Source of the DNA: Blastomyces gilchristii SLH14081
Lineage: Eukaryota; Ascomycota; Eurotiomycetes; Onygenales; Ajellomycetaceae
Assembly (NCBI RefSeq): GCF_000003855.2
Contig: NW_003101666.1
Span: 279,934 to 343,933 of the forward strand
DNA length: 64,000 nt
Direction: 5' to 3'
In this document: positions 34,653 through 48,234 of the stretch, one piece after another
How positions within the stretch are numbered: the stretch's first letter is position 1
How the letters are laid out: each line of letters starts with the position of its first letter
The notes under the pieces: model-generated
The model's input: only the letters and a program-made list of their open reading frames with translations
The model's database searches: none
What the model was told of the DNA's origin: nothing
Made by a program: the position numbers and the translations under genes

Positions 34653-37600
34653 ATGGCAGAAGACCGAGGTTTACTAGATGCTGTCCAGCAGGTTCACACT
34701 GCGGCAAATAATTTGGCCGGAGATGATACCCTGGACGTCTGGATAACGAGAGCAGGAAATGAAGAACTCGCAAATGGAGAGAGGGAAGCTGGGACAAGAT
34801 TTCAATCGCGGTCCCGAAGATGCGAGGTCCAATCTGATGAGGAGCTGAAAGCAGAGCTGGAGCGGGAGTTTCTGAACCCCTCTCCTCGGTTTAGTACCCC
34901 GTGGTTGAATAAGTTGCAACAGTATGTTCCTTCCCCATAGGACATTGTATTTTTTTATCGCAAATTTTGATGGCTTTAATCTAGGCGATGGGAAGTTCCT
35001 GTAGACTACACGAACCTCTTTGAACTAGCACCACCACAGACCCGCACAATCATTCGGTTTACGCGGGAAGGGCTGGAAGGCAGGGTCACTGGTTATCGCG
35101 AGGTAACTGTTCCTGCGAGCAGCGCTACAGCGAAAAATTCTACGTCATTGCTTAGACGACCTGCGGGCCGTGCTGATTTCGTCCGCGGCGCTGCCGGATT
35201 CTTTCCGTTTGCACCAGGCGGGCTGGAAGGCGTGGAAGCGATTGCTGAACTTGAGTCTGATGCTCAGAATGATGGGCGTCAGACTTCTGCGGGAGGAAAA
35301 GGATCGAGATTAGACCGAATCATCAATTTTGGCGTGGAAGGTGGGCTGTTGGAGGTTCCCCCGGGATTCTCCCGGGGATCGAAATTCGAGAAGACTAAGA
35401 GCAAGGATGATGAGGGTGATGCACGAGACGTGGAAGACACGTTAGAACAGGAGGAGAAAGACACGGATGAACCGACGCAGGAGGGGGTTTCTCCTGGTGA
35501 AGATAGAAACCTCCAAATCACCGAAGAACTCCAAGAGGATTTATCCAGTGATGAAGAGGAAGAAGATATCGATTCTTTACTACCCGTTGAATACCCGGCC
35601 TTGGAACCAAGGGGCCAGCTCCTTGCGCCTACTTCGAAAAAAGGAGGTAAAGAGTGGGCTCATGTGGTGGATATCAACAAGGAGATTACAAATTTTTACG
35701 ACCTGGTACCGGATATGGCAAGGGAATGGCCGTTCGAACTGGATACTTTTCAAAAGGAGGCAGTCTACCACCTGGAAAATGGAGATTCTGTTTTCGTTGC
35801 CGCTCACACATCTGCTGGAAAAACGGTTGTGGCAGAGTATGCGATTGCGCTCGCTGCCAAACACATGACGAAAGCCATTTATACTTCTCCGATTAAAGCC
35901 TTAAGTAATCAAAAGTTCCGCGACTTCAGAACTACTTTTGAGGATGTTGGAATCCTGACGGGAGACGTCCAGATTAACCCCGAGGCGAGCTGCTTGATCA
36001 TGACTACAGAAATTCTGAGGAGTATGCTTTACCGCGGAGCTGATCTAATTCGCGATGTAGAGTTTGTCATTTTTGACGAAGTGCACTATGTAAATGACCT
36101 GGAAAGAGGCGTGGTTTGGGAAGAAGTCATCATTATGCTACCGGAACACGTCACTCTAATTCTGCTCTCAGCTACGGTTCCAAACACATACGAATTTGCC
36201 TCTTGGGTTGGCCGGACCAAGAAGAAGGATATCTATGTCATCTCGACACCCAAGCGCCCGGTCCCATTAGAGCATTACCTGTGGGCGGATAAAAGCATGC
36301 ACAAAATCGTCGACTCAAACAAAAATTTCATCGAGAAGGGATGGAAGAAAGCGGATGATATTTTGTCCGGGCGAGACAAACTTCGTGCTCAGAAAGCGGC
36401 GGAAGCCCAGTCCAATACCAACAATAGAGGCGGTCATGGAGACAGGGGCCGTGGTGGGCAACCCCAACGTGGCAACCAACGAGGTGGGGCTCAGCGTGGA
36501 GGCACCCAACAAAGAGGGAGTGCACAGCAGCGCGGCAGAGGCCAACCTGTGTCTCGTGGAACTGGTAATATCGCTAGAACAGGCCGAGGCGGTGGGCGCA
36601 CGACTGTTGCACAAGACCGAAATATCTGGGTCCATCTTGTACAACACTTGCGAAAGGAAAACCTGTTACCCGCGTGTATTTTTGTGTTTTCCAAGAGAAG
36701 ATGCGAGGAAAATGCAGATTCTTTATCTAATCAGGATTTCTGCACGGCATCGGAAAAGAGCACTATCCATATGATCATTGAAAAGTCGCTGGCAAGGCTG
36801 AAGACGGAAGATAGAGGACTTCCACAAATTCGTCGGGTTAGGGAGCTGCTGAGTAGAGGTATTGGGGTTCACCATGGCGGCCTCTTACCTATCATCAAGG
36901 AAATTGTTGAAATATTATTCGCAAAAACCTTGGTGAAAGTGCTGTTTGCTACAGAAACTTTTGCAATGGGTCTGAACCTGCCGACGAGGACTGTCGTATT
37001 TTCTGGCTTCCGAAAACATGACGGTCGGTCATTTAGAGATCTCCTTCCAGGTGAATATACCCAAATGGCAGGGAGAGCGGGTCGACGTGGGCTTGACACA
37101 GTCGGATCTGTAATAATTGTTGCGTCTGGCAAGGATGAGGCGCCTCCCGCCGGCACCTTACGACGCATGATTCTAGGCGATCCGACCAAGCTTCGATCCC
37201 AATTCCGACTTACCTATAACATGATATTAAATCTCCTGCGGGTAGAAGCCTTGAAGATTGAAGAGATGATCAAGCGAAGCTTCAGTGAAAATGCAACCCA
37301 AGCACTCCTGCCGGAGCACCAGAAACAAGTGCAACTGTCCGAAGCTAGTTTGGAGAAAATAAAACGGGAGCCATGCGCCATATGTGATATCGACATGGAG
37401 ACTTGTCACGAAGCCGCAGTGGAGTATTCGCGGCTAACTACCAAACTTCATATCAACCTACATGCATCTCCTGTGGGGCGACGCTTATTCTTCGCCAAGA
37501 CCGTGGTTGTCTTTAAAAAGGTGAGGAATATACATTGAATTTTTAGTTGGCGAGATTTACTAATATTGGCTTCTCTTCTGCAGAACGGCATCAGGACAGT

Positions 37601-38957
37601 TGGTATGCTCGCTCGCGATGGTATGGCTCCCGGGCCAAACCTTGGCCTACAAGTGTTCGAATTCGGCCCAATCAGTGCGAGCCGGCATCCAAGTGATATC
37701 CTTCCGTATCTACCAGCATTTCGACATTTATTTTCGCCGCTGTCAACAAATCCTAACGAGATGGTGTTGAAGACTTACAAGATTCCACTTGAGGACCTTG
37801 AATGTGTAACCACGACGGTTGTAAAAATAGGTGGCCCAACTTGGTATCTGAATATTAAGAAAGGTATGTAGGAAAGCCTCATTTCGGCAAAGCTTTTTTT
37901 TTTTTTTTTTTTTTTTTCAATTTTCTATAATGACCTGGTGCTAACCTGTTGCAGAGTCATTGAAAGTTGCACAAAAGGATCTTGTACCTCTATGTACCTC
38001 GTGGGAGGCCAGTGCATGGGACGAATTGGCATGGGACCGAGTCAAGGAACTTCAAATAGTCGAGATTCTTAACCAGCGGCAGGCACAAGTCGCTATCGTC
38101 GAATCCAGCGAGTGTCTGCAGTGCCCAGAATTTCTGAAACATGTAAGTTTGAAGACTATCAGATTCCTTGGCTAAAATTAGCCTGATTGGACAATGCTGA
38201 CACTTGGGTAGTTTGAGATGCAACATGACGAATGGCAGGTAAAAGAGAACATTTCACAGTTAAAACAGTTAATGTCGGATCAAAATCTGCAACTTCTACC
38301 GGACTACGAGCAGCGGATTTTGGTCTTGAAAGATCTTGGTTTCGTTGATGAGGCTTCTCGAGTCCAATTGAAGGGGAAGGTTGCCTGTGAGGTATGTTTC
38401 TCTGCGACCCACAAATAAAGCATTTTCAAAATAATAATTAACATATCCATGTTTAGATCCATTCAGCGGACGAACTCGTCCTGACAGAATTGATTCTGGA
38501 AAATGTGTTTGCAGAATATGAGCCAGAAGAGATTGTTGCACTGCTGTCCGCCTTCGTCTTCCAGGAGAAGACCGAGAGTGTCCCAACGCTAACACCACGG
38601 CTTGAAAAGGGGAAAGAGGCCATAATCAAGATATCGGAAAAGGTAAATGACTTTCAAATCCAACACCAAGTGATCCTCTCGAGCGAAGACTCCAACGACT
38701 TCGCGAGCAAGCCACGATTCAGCCTTGTCGAGGTGGTGTACGAGTGGGCTCGGGGAATGTCATTCAACCGGATCACAGACTTGACTGATGTGATGGAAGG
38801 CACAATTGTACGTGTTATCACACGACTGGACGAAACGTGTCGGGAGGTGAAGAGTGCAGCCAAGCTGGTGGGCGACCCAACGCTGTATAGCAAGATGCAA
38901 CAGGCACAGGAACTGATTAAGCGCGACGTAATATTCGCGGCATCTCTTTACATGTAA
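34653..38957 (+). CDS. ski2: Ski2 superkiller RNA helicase
   Basis: Six exons (34653-34921, 34985-37520, 37584-37863, 37955-38142, 38212-38391, 38457-38957) give 1,317 residues. Ski2 is the 3'-5' helicase of the cytoplasmic Ski complex that feeds mRNA into the exosome. Walker A TSAGKT lies at residues 365-370 and the DEVH box at 454-457. The SATVPN motif III, the VHHGGLLP and [17 protein letters not shown] motifs and the [10 protein letters not shown] motif VI follow. The C-terminal arch and DSHCT helical domain end in ASLYM, as in other Ski2/Mtr4 proteins. An RGG/Gln-rich insert at about residues 569-629 lies between the two RecA folds. DEVH and the Ski2-type N-terminus favour Ski2 over Mtr4. 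Intron 3 carries T24. Confidence 0.95.
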
Positions 38958-39602
38958 AAAAGAACGCGGTGATTAACTGATCGCTGGCCAAGTGATTCAT
39001 CAAAATTTTATCCTTTGAAAGTCGGTGCTGCGGCTGTGATTTAAATGACAAAGGACGGTTCTGGAGCTATGTTGAAATATTTATGTGTCGGAATGTGCCT
39101 GGACCTGGAGACACACATACACACACACTCACATTGTGTGTAGAACCAAGCTCGATAGTTTACATTAGAGTCTGTTGGGGTGTTTGGCATTGAAGAGCCT
39201 ACCTAGGCACATACATATATCGAATGGAATGGCTGTATCCGCTTTTCGATTCTGTATTTATATGACTTTTTGGTGTTGGCGGAGTATTCCGAAAAATAAA
39301 GTAGAAGGAGGGTTTTGTGGATTGAAAAGTACAAAAAGAAAAGAAAGAAAGGGAAAAAAAAAAAAAAAAAGTCGATCCATGCTAACTAACTCAATTTTAA
39401 AACCGTGACCGACCCCCCACTGATCTCGTCTCTCCAGGCCAACTCTCCTCAAACACTACCATCACTACACCCTTTTCCACGCCCCAATCACCCACTCGAC
39501 GCTGCACAGCTTGCACCAAGGCCACGGCCTATTTTTGTCACAACCTGGAATTCTAGATCTACCCTCCTCAGGCCTGGCGCTGGGGGTTGTTTTAAGCGCG
39601 AA
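38958..39602. other. Intergenic region between ski2 and the importin gene
   Basis: About 0.65 kb, with a short CA-rich stretch near 39110 and an A17 run at 39354-39370. No gene is supported. Confidence 0.5.
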
Positions 39603-42600
39603 ATGGATGTCGCAGCGCTCCGGGAACGTATCCAAGCCACCCTCAACACCAATGCCGACTCTAGACAACAGGCAGAGGCGGACCTGAAATTCGTATGTTA
39701 TTTCAGTCGGCGTCTCTGTTTATACATGCATGCTGATAATATGCTCACTATTTTCTACCATTAGGCAGAGGAGCAGCCTGGATTCGTAAATGCGCTGTTG
39801 GATATTTTGCAGGCAGAGCAGGACAATGGAGTTCGACTGTCTAGTAAGGAACCAACCCCCGCCATATTTTCTATCTACGTACGCTATACGGAACAAATAC
39901 CACATAACATTGTCTCGTCTTTTTGGCGAGTCATGTATATACACACATTTTCATAGACTTTTCTGTCCTTCGCATTGCTGACTCAAATCCCTTCTTGTTC
40001 GCCTCTTGTAGCGGTGGTGTATCTGAAAAATCGAGTTACTCGAGGATGGGCCCCTGCCGAAGAACAATCCATTCATAAAGCTATCCCAGACGAAGATCGA
40101 GCTCCATTCCGAGCCCGTATTATCCCCTTGCTCGCGTCCTCCCCACCTGCCGTTCGATCTCAGCTGGCCCCGATCCTATCCAAGGTCCTCCAATACGATT
40201 TCCCTTCAAAATGGCATGACTATATGGACGTGACTCTTCAGCTACTCAATACCAACGACGCAAACTCAGTTTTTGCAGGCTTGCAGTGTCTGTTGGCAAT
40301 ATGTCGTGTTTACAGATTCAAAGCGAGCGACAAGAGGGGGGATTTCGAGAAAGTGGTAGAAATTTCATTCCCGCGATTACTGGCTATTGGCTCTTCACTT
40401 GTCGATGAAGAAAGCATCGAAGCGGGAGAGATGCTACGGACAGTTGTCAAGGCATATAAGAATGCCACCTATGTGGGTTATGAAAACTTCTATTTCTAAA
40501 AGCGCGGGGACTTTTGAGCATCCCAAGAGTCTTTTACTAACGTGGAACGCTTTTGTTAACTGCAGTTTGAAATGCCAAGTTTCCTAATGACCCATCAAGC
40601 AACGGTGGATTGGTGTACTCTATTCTTGAGAGTCATTGGAAAAATCCCTCCAGCGAGTTCTATGCTAGAAGACGTAGATGAGCGGGAGCTTAACCATTGG
40701 TGGAAGGCCAAAAAATGCTCATATGCCAACTTGAACCGCCTATTCGTTCGGTATGTTCATGGGAAATTATATTTGAAGGGGAAGGTAATCTAACTATTTG
40801 TGATACTTTGGTAGGTATGGTAACCCCAATCTGCTTGGGAAGCCCGGCTCGAACAGATATGCACAATATGCGAAGTCTTTCATCTCGACATTTGCTCCCG
40901 AGATTCTGAAAGGCTACTTGGGAGAAATCGATAAGTGGGTTAATGGCCAATGGCTAAGCAAGCCTGCGCTTTCTTATACATTGGTCTTTCTGCAAGACTG
41001 TGTCAAGCCAAAGATTACGTGGGACCATTTGAAACCCCACATGGATGATCTAATTCAGCACCTGGTTTTCCCAGTCCTCTGCCAGACCGATGAAGATATT
41101 GAACTTTTCGAGACGGATCCTTCTGAATACCTGCATCGCAAGTTGAACATATATGAGGAGGTTTCTGCACCGGACTCTGCAGCAACGAACTTTCTCGTAG
41201 CACTCACACAAAGCCGGAAGAAGCAAACATTTTCCATTTTGAGTTTCATTAACGGTGTTGTGAGCAAGTACGAGTCGTCTCCGGATGAACAAAAACTTCC
41301 TCGCGAAAAGGAGGGCGCCCTTCGCATGATTGGTACATTGGCTTCCGTTATCTTGGGAAAGAAAAGTCCTATTGCCGACCAAGTCGAGTACTTTTTCGTA
41401 CGCCACGTTTTCCCGGAGTTTAAAAGCCCCCATGGCTATCTCCGCGCACGGGCTTGCGAAACTTTGGAAAAATTTAGCGAGCTAGATTTTAAGGACACCA
41501 ACAATCTCATGGTTGTTTATAGAAATATTTTGGATGCGTTGGCCGACCCTGAGCTTCCCGTGAGGGTAGAAGCCGCGCTTGCCCTCCAGCCACTTATTCG
41601 CCATGACCCTATCCGAACGTCCATGCAGACTAGCATCCCACAAATCATGCAACAACTCCTCAAGCTCTCTAACGAAGTTGATTTGGATCCCCTAGCAAGC
41701 GTCATGGAAGACTTCGTGGAGGCCTTCTCGGCGGAACTCACTCCTTTTGCGGTGGCTTTGTGCGAGCAGCTGAGAGACAATTACATGCGTATTATTGGAG
41801 AAATGCTAGATGAACGAAAAAATAGCTCCAAAGACGATGAAGACATTTACGGCGATTTCCTAGATGACAAGAGCATCACCGCCTTGGGAGTACTCCAAAC
41901 CATCGGAACGCTCATTTTGACCTTGGAAAGCACGCCAGATGTTCTTCTGCACCTCGAAACCATATTGATGCCTGTTGTCACAATTACTCTTGAAAATAAA
42001 CTCTATGGTTAGATTTCCTCTGTCCGCTTTGATTGACCTGACGCTAACTGCAAACTGTATAGATTTGTATACTGAGGTCTTTGAGATCGTCGATTCTTGC
42101 ACTTTCGCTGCCAAGTCCATCTCTCCAACGATGTGGCAAGCTTTTGTCCTCATGCACAAGACTTTCAAATCCGGAGCGGAATTGTATCTCGAAGGTTAGT
42201 TGATAGTAATTTCCACGGGCTAAGCGTTTGCCCAGCTAACATTCCGTTTTATAGATATGCTGCCTGCTTTGGATAATTTTGTCACCTTTGGCTCGCTTAC
42301 GTTGACACAAAACCCTGCTTACCTTCAAGCCCTCGTTGGCATGGTTGAAGATATTTTCCACGATGAGAAGGTTGGAGGTGTTGATAGAATCTGTGGGTGC
42401 AAACTTGCAGAGGCTCTGATGCTTAACCTTCGAGGGCACGTCGACCAATATATCCCAACATTCATCTCATTAGCGATGGCGGTCTTGAGTTCGAATGAGA
42501 CACATGCGAAATCTTACCGGATTCACCTTATGGAGATGGTTATCAATTCCATATACTATAATCCTCTATTATCGCTTCAGGTATTGGAGTCCAAGGAATG

Positions 42601-43474
42601 GACCAATAAATTCTTCAGTACCTGGTTCTCCAATATGGACTTGTTTAATAGGGTCCATGACAAGAAGCTTTGCATCGTTGCCATCAGCGCATTGTTGACC
42701 TTACAAGCAAATGATGTACCCGCAAGCGTGCAACCGGGCTGGCCTCGCCTTCTCCAAGGGGTTAGCAAGCTTTTCCAGACCCTTCCAGCTGCCCTGAAGC
42801 GTATGTTCACCCTTTACCTTCGACCTGGTTATACGTAGCCAATATACTGACCAATCCTAGATCGCGAAGAAGCTACCAGTCATGTTGATTTAAGCTACTA
42901 TGAAGGGGATGATGATGATGACGACCCAACCAATGATTGGAGTGGCGAAGTAGAGTGGACAGCGCAAGATGGAGACGAAGGCCCTGATGGAGACCTTGAC
43001 GATGAGAGCCAATCTTACGTTGAGTTTTTAAACCAAGAAGTAAGATTTTTGACCAATTTTTTGACTAAAATTATTCTTTAGCAAACTCTAACATTCAATT
43101 CACAGGCTATGAAATACTCAGCGATGCCCGAAGATGATGATGACCTTGATGAGGAGAGTTTGCTTGAGAGTCCGTTGGATAAAATTGAGCCATACAGCTT
43201 GTTCAAGAATGTTTTGATGAGTAAGTTCAATTCTTCTCCTGCCTTTGCTTTCGTGATTAATTTTGTTGGATGCTAACATAATTCACCCTCAGATCTACAA
43301 CAAGAACAGCCCGCCCTTTACGAAAACCTGACCAAAATCCTCAATTCCGAAGAGCAACAAATCATCCAGACCGTTGTCAACGAAGCCGATGCGAAGGCAT
43401 TAGATTTTGAGAATGCGAATGCTGCGGCAGCGGCAGCGGCAGCCGCCGCAGCACAAGCAAATGGTGGCGCATAA
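39603..43474 (+). CDS. nmd5: Importin-beta family karyopherin, Nmd5/importin-7 type
   Basis: Ten exons (39603-39692, 39765-39843, 40012-40472, 40566-40750, 40815-42007, 42063-42194, 42255-42800, 42861-43039, 43106-43220, 43293-43474) give 1,053 residues with exact frame closure. The start MDVAALRERIQATL and the AEADLKFAEEQPGF segment are a typical importin-N domain. VVYLKNRVTRGW is the conserved next helix pair, and HEAT-like repeats fill the rest. Near the C-terminus an acidic loop (YYEGDDDDDDPTNDW and following) and the LFKNVL segment are typical of importin 7/8, Nmd5 and Sxm1. These carry ribosomal proteins, TFIIS and Hog1-type kinases into the nucleus. Nmd5 versus Sxm1 assignment is less certain than the family. 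The tail has an Ala run encoded by GCN repeats. Confidence 0.9.
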
Positions 43475-45187
43475 ACATTTGCCGACCAACACCAGCAACA
43501 AAACCAGAAACAGAAAAAGACAACGAAATGAAAAATGAGACAAAAGAGCCAAAAAGATGAAAAAGCCTTGTTAATTTCTATTTGTTTATCATATCAACTC
43601 CCCTGCCGCATCTTTAACGTGATCTACCTATATACCACTTCCCCCACCCATCTAGGTGGGAACAAGAATTTCTCAGAATGAACAGATTATATTTTCCCCT
43701 ACTTTACGAACCACCCTTTTGAATTTTCTTCCTTTTATCTTTATATTTCTTAACGCAAAGGTTACCAACTCTAACTCGTGGGCGTGGGTGTTATTTCCGG
43801 CTTCAGAAATGCAGTTTTTTCCCTCTCCATTTTATTTCAGTTCTCCTTTGTTCGTTGCCCCCCAATTCACCCTCTTCATCTCGTTACTCTCTCTAGCCAT
43901 TCTCACCCCTCTCGTATCGCACTTTGATCTTTCTTGGTTAGTTCCTAGTTTTATTTTCCCCATCTACTCCACAGTAACTTCTAGCAATACGCCCTGGATA
44001 TTTATGAGCTTCTTTCCAACCCAACGACCGCTTCCCTAGCCCCTAAAACGCCTCACGAACATCAACAGGATCTGGTATATTATGACAGTTTTGATCTACA
44101 CTGGAAAACATTAGATTACTGCCTCGCTTGCCAATGTTTTTATTCTGTTCTCCAATCCTGAATACTCACTCGTGTCCTACACCTAGACCCGCATTTAGTA
44201 TATACCGGCCTCCGGAGGCAGCAATATATATATGTATATATATCATTAGTCAATCACGCTTCTTCTGCTCCACTTTCGACTCGCCTTTTGCGTTTTCTTA
44301 GCCTTGGCTGGGAATTGTCTGATGAAATGCAAATCTTAAAGGTATAAGTTGGGTGGAGGGCGGATAGATATATATCACAACGATAAGAAACAATTTACAA
44401 AATGAAAACTTTTAGATGTGTGGAATGAAAATGTGCTTCTTTTTATGTTTCACTAGGGGTAGGATGTATTCGTGCCCTGAGGTATTCATGGGCCTTGGCT
44501 AAGTACCTCAGGCCAAATGTTATGAAAAGCGTTGATGAAATACGCTTGGCCGGACATCTTCCTCTGTTAAATGCGAGGGTAGGTCGGTAGGTATACACCA
44601 ATACGCGGAGAGGGACTTATAGACGATACGGATATTATCACAACCCCTTTTTTCCCTTAAAACGATCTATGACAAGTTTGCTGGCGTGGCACTGGAAGAT
44701 GTACTCAACTCCCCTTCCACTTAGAACGGAACCAAATACAGCTGATATCATATAATAGCCAACAAATAATAGAAATCGCCATCGTAATGGTCCCATATTC
44801 ATGTGTTTCCTACCTCGAATCCAATTCTTTGATGCTTGATTGGGTTGGTGTGGGTGGGGTGTGGGTGGACAAGAAGAAACAGACGTCATGATGATGTCTT
44901 AACCCCCTTTCCCCCTTTTTTGGAAAACCTATCTAAGTTTTTTGAGGGGAAACTTGATAGTATGTAGATATATATACTTAATGCATACCATCTGGATAAA
45001 TGAGCATATAATCGCCCTTTTTAAGAAACTAAAAAGAAAACCTAAACATAACTCCCTCCCGTCCCAAATCTTCTTTCTACCCCGTCTCGACGGAGAAAGC
45101 GAAAGAACACAACTACCACAACGCCACATATAGTTTATACGTTTCAACATTTATCTGGATAATCTTCAAAGCAAACCACTCCCAGAC

Positions 45188-45225
<38 letters not shown>

Positions 45226-45250
45226 TATCCCACCAAAACAAACCCAAACC
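43475..45250. other. Intergenic region (1.8 kb)
   Basis: The importin 3' UTR, a TA-rich microsatellite near 44224-44246 and an (AC)15 tract at 45191-45220 just before the next start codon. No gene is supported. Confidence 0.5.
45191..45220. repeat. (AC)15 microsatellite
   Basis: Fifteen perfect AC units end 30 bp upstream of the start codon of the small Ser-Gly protein, so it probably lies in its 5' UTR. Confidence 0.95.
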
Positions 45251-45610
45251 ATGTCCTCCCACCACGCCGGCCGCCAATCCCCCTCCCCATCCCGCCAAAC
45301 CGGTCCCCAAGAATCCGATGTCCCAGGCTGGACCGGGAAGGCCGAGCAGACCGCCATAAACGGCCATGGACTGGATGCTGAACAGCCCATGAGGAATCTG
45401 GCGAGTAGTGGACGGACTGCTGCTGGTGGCGGTAGTGCTGGTGGGCGTGGAAGTGGAAGTGGGAGTGGGAGTGGGAGTGGGAGTGGGAGTGTGCCAGGGG
45501 CAATGGTTGATAGTGAGGGAAATGTGCACTTGCTGAGTAACCCGGTGCATCCGCTTGAGGCGGAGTCGGAGACGAAGACGGCGAAGAGGGGGGTTGTGGG
45601 GATGAAGTAG
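45251..45610 (+). CDS. Small disordered protein with Ser-Gly repeats
   Basis: This is an intronless 119-residue frame with a good ATG context (AAACCATG). It is polar and low-complexity throughout. A hexanucleotide array near 45446-45490 (GTGGGA units) encodes alternating Ser-Gly. The C-terminal segment LLSNPVHPLEAESETKTAKR resembles a short motif I associate with small uncharacterised fungal proteins. No membrane segment or catalytic motif is present. Function is unknown. It is convergent with vip1. Confidence 0.6.
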   Translation: MSSHHAGRQSPSPSRQTGPQESDVPGWTGKAEQTAINGHGLDAEQPMRNLASSGRTAAGGGSAGGRGSGSGSGSGSGSGSVPGAMVDSEGNVHLLSNPVHPLEAESETKTAKRGVVGMK

Positions 45611-46299
45611 GTTTTTTGGGGGGTTGGGTTGGATATATGAATAGTACGCAGGGATATTGGTGGTGATGGTGGTGGTGGGGGGAAGGGAAGGGAGGGGGTA
45701 GGGGTAGGTTGGTGGTTTGAAGGGGTTGTTGGGAGAGGCTTCTTGTTTTCTTTCTTTTATATCTTTGCTTTCTGTTGTATAAAACAATGAGTTTATTGTC
45801 TTAGGTGAATGAATTGATGGGCACCAAATATGGCAACGAGAATGAGCGCGATTGTGGAGGGGATGAGTGAGTATTTTCAAAGTGTATTTGTATATAACCA
45901 GGACTACACCACAGTGCACATACCATTCCCGAGAATTGAATTCAGTTTGGAGATAAATGGGTTTTGTAGTAAGAGTTATGTATTATATCAATTTTGTGAA
46001 TAATAGAGCGAGCTACAGGAGAGAGTTAGGCAGATATCTGGAACAGAAAGCAAGAAAACGAATTTAGAAGTACACAGGTCAAGAAACTAAAGAAGGATCG
46101 AAAGTCCCAGCCTTGAGATATTCGGTTATCGTACCATATCATGGTCGTTGACGTCATCACCCCAGGAAAAGCAGAAGAGCTTCAAAAGCTATTAAAAGGA
46201 CATAAAAAATAAGAAAATGGAATAACCGCCTCGACATATGAACTTCCTCCTCAATCATGCCTTTCCCGTGACGCCCACACTGAAGCCTCAAATGGGGCT
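45611..46299. other. Convergent intergenic region
   Basis: Presumed 3' UTRs of the Ser-Gly gene and vip1. GT/GGT-rich stretches occur at 45640-45720. I see nothing else. Confidence 0.5.
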
Positions 46300-47271
46300 T
46301 CACGTGGTTTTCTTCTCCGTGGCTTCAGTGGATGTATCATGGCTGGCCTCCCCCTCCTCCTCGCCCTTCCCACTCTTCAAATCTGCCAAACGTCTCGCCT
46401 CGTTATGAATATCCCTAACCTGCTTATCACTCTGCAGATAGAAATCTCTCACCTTCTGCCCTGTCGGAGTGCCTAGGGCCTTCTCAAAGTACGAACTCAG
46501 CCCGCGCAGGCCACTGGCAGCCTTATCAGAGATGCCGTAGCTAGTATCGATATTCTTAGCCCTATCAGTGGCATGGAACTTGGCGTTGAAGTTGTTGAGC
46601 GCGTTCTGGAAGCGGGCAGAGAAGCCGTGTTTCTTGTCGAGGGCGATGGCTTGTTGGATCGCGTGGTCACTGATCACGTAGCCGTGGGCGAGGTATTCGG
46701 CGATTATGCGGGAGCGGGGTTTATCTTCTTGTTCGATGTCGTGGACGCCGTCGGTGTCGGGTTTTGATTCGGGGGATTCGGCGTGAGGGTTGGCGCCGGT
46801 CAGATCGTCAATGGATGCGGCTGCGGTTACTTTGACGGACGATGGGCCAAGTTGGGTGTTGTCGAGCAGGAGGGCGGTTTTGGCAGCGCTGAAAGTTATG
46901 TTTAGCATTTGATGATTTTAGATTTAAAACTGGACGTTAGGTAGTTACAAGGGGAAAACTCACGCCTCCTTCTCAAAGGTTACTGTTGCTGATTGAGTAG
47001 CATCTGGCTCTCCTGAGCTAGGAGTGATTGATAGAGAGGTGATTTTTCCACTGGAATATAAATGTTAGTCGCTTAGGTGTTAACAACAGCGATAGGTTTG
47101 GGGACACGGCTCTCGCGCGACGCATGGTTCAGACTCGTTATCTGTGCTCCATACATAGAGAGAGACAAAGAGTAATAATAATACATACCAGAAACTAAAG
47201 AAATCCCTTACTTCCTTCTCGGTCGTCTTGGATGAGATATCCGCGACATGGACGGTGGTATGCGAAGACAT
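46300..47271 (-). CDS. vip1: Vip1-like RRM protein
   Basis: The model is the complement of 47189-47271, 46964-47050 and 46300-46888, 252 residues. An RRM covers about residues 4-80: the TVHVADISSKTTEKEVRDFF strand-helix start (RNP2-like), ITSLSITPS, and SATVTFEKEAAAKTALLLD (weak RNP1). The remainder is helical. It includes EYLAHGYVISDHAIQQAIALD and the HGFSARFQNALNNF segment, both typical of the fungal Vip1 family named after an S. pombe protein. The tail is acidic. Lack of aromatic residues in RNP1 suggests weak RNA binding or a protein-protein role. Two introns split the RRM. Confidence 0.85.
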
Positions 47272-48234
47272 GGTTGAGGATAATATGAGATTGGGCTGTA
47301 GTTATATCTGCCGATTGAAGTAGAGGTAGAGAGGTATAGAGGAATCCGTTATCTGGTGATTTATATAGAGGATCGAAGAAAAATTCCAGAGCAATAACAA
47401 GTCCCGGGGGAGAGACTCTATTGCAGCTATATATACACCGCGAGGCAAAAAAGACGAAGTCTTGAAGTTTGCCGTGGATGTTGTTTCCATCGTCGTCATC
47501 GAGGGGTGGGCGAGCAGCTGCGCCACAAGTGACGTCGTTGACGCTGTGGCTTTCCTTGGCTTCCTAGGTAGTTAGGTAAGCCACAGTGCTCCGAGGTCCC
47601 CCGCCAGTTGCCCAGTTGTTGCTTAAACTGGCGGGGTACTTACGCAGTACGTCGCTCTGGTTGATATTTGCATGTGAAAATTAGGCATTCGTTTAAGAGC
47701 TTAAATAAATCGAGTAAAATAGTTCTTCGTATTCGGAAAAGAGAGGGTTGCCAGAGGCAAGCTGTTTTTAGTCTTTTAGTTGATCTTTACATCGACCCCA
47801 GCCTGGGTTGATCCGCCAAACAAACAAAAGCAATTATGTGCCAGGTAAACAAAGCAGTCTCTTCGTCCACGGTTGACGAAAATAAAACTAAAGGAAAAGA
47901 AAAAGAAATTGAAAGAAAGTAAAATGGGGAATAAAATGAGCAATGATAGTTTTTTGTTAAAAAGAAATAGGATAGGACAATGTGATCTCATGTGTCATGG
48001 AATAATAATGAGCTGGTCGTTATGTTATGCTTCGTGCATTGAAAAATCGGGAAGAGCATCGCATGAAGAAATTGTAAAACGGCAAAACAGCAAAACAGCA
48101 ATCAATTAGATGATGATAGTCATACCGCGAAACAAGTGAAACATAAATATTTAAGAGTGGTGTATCGGTTGAGCGGTAGCGTCTTTACATTCTAAGAAGT
48201 CTTAAATTCAGCTTCACACAAGGCACTTGATTCT
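47272..48234. other. Intergenic region upstream of vip1
   Basis: It includes the vip1 5' region and the 3' UTR of the next minus-strand gene. No gene is supported. Confidence 0.5.

Noticed and set aside
45113..45919. A 268-codon minus-strand frame over the Ser-Gly gene and the AC tract
   Set aside because: It depends on the microsatellite and hexamer array (Cys-Val and Pro-Thr runs) and lacks any domain. The plus-strand frame has the better start context.
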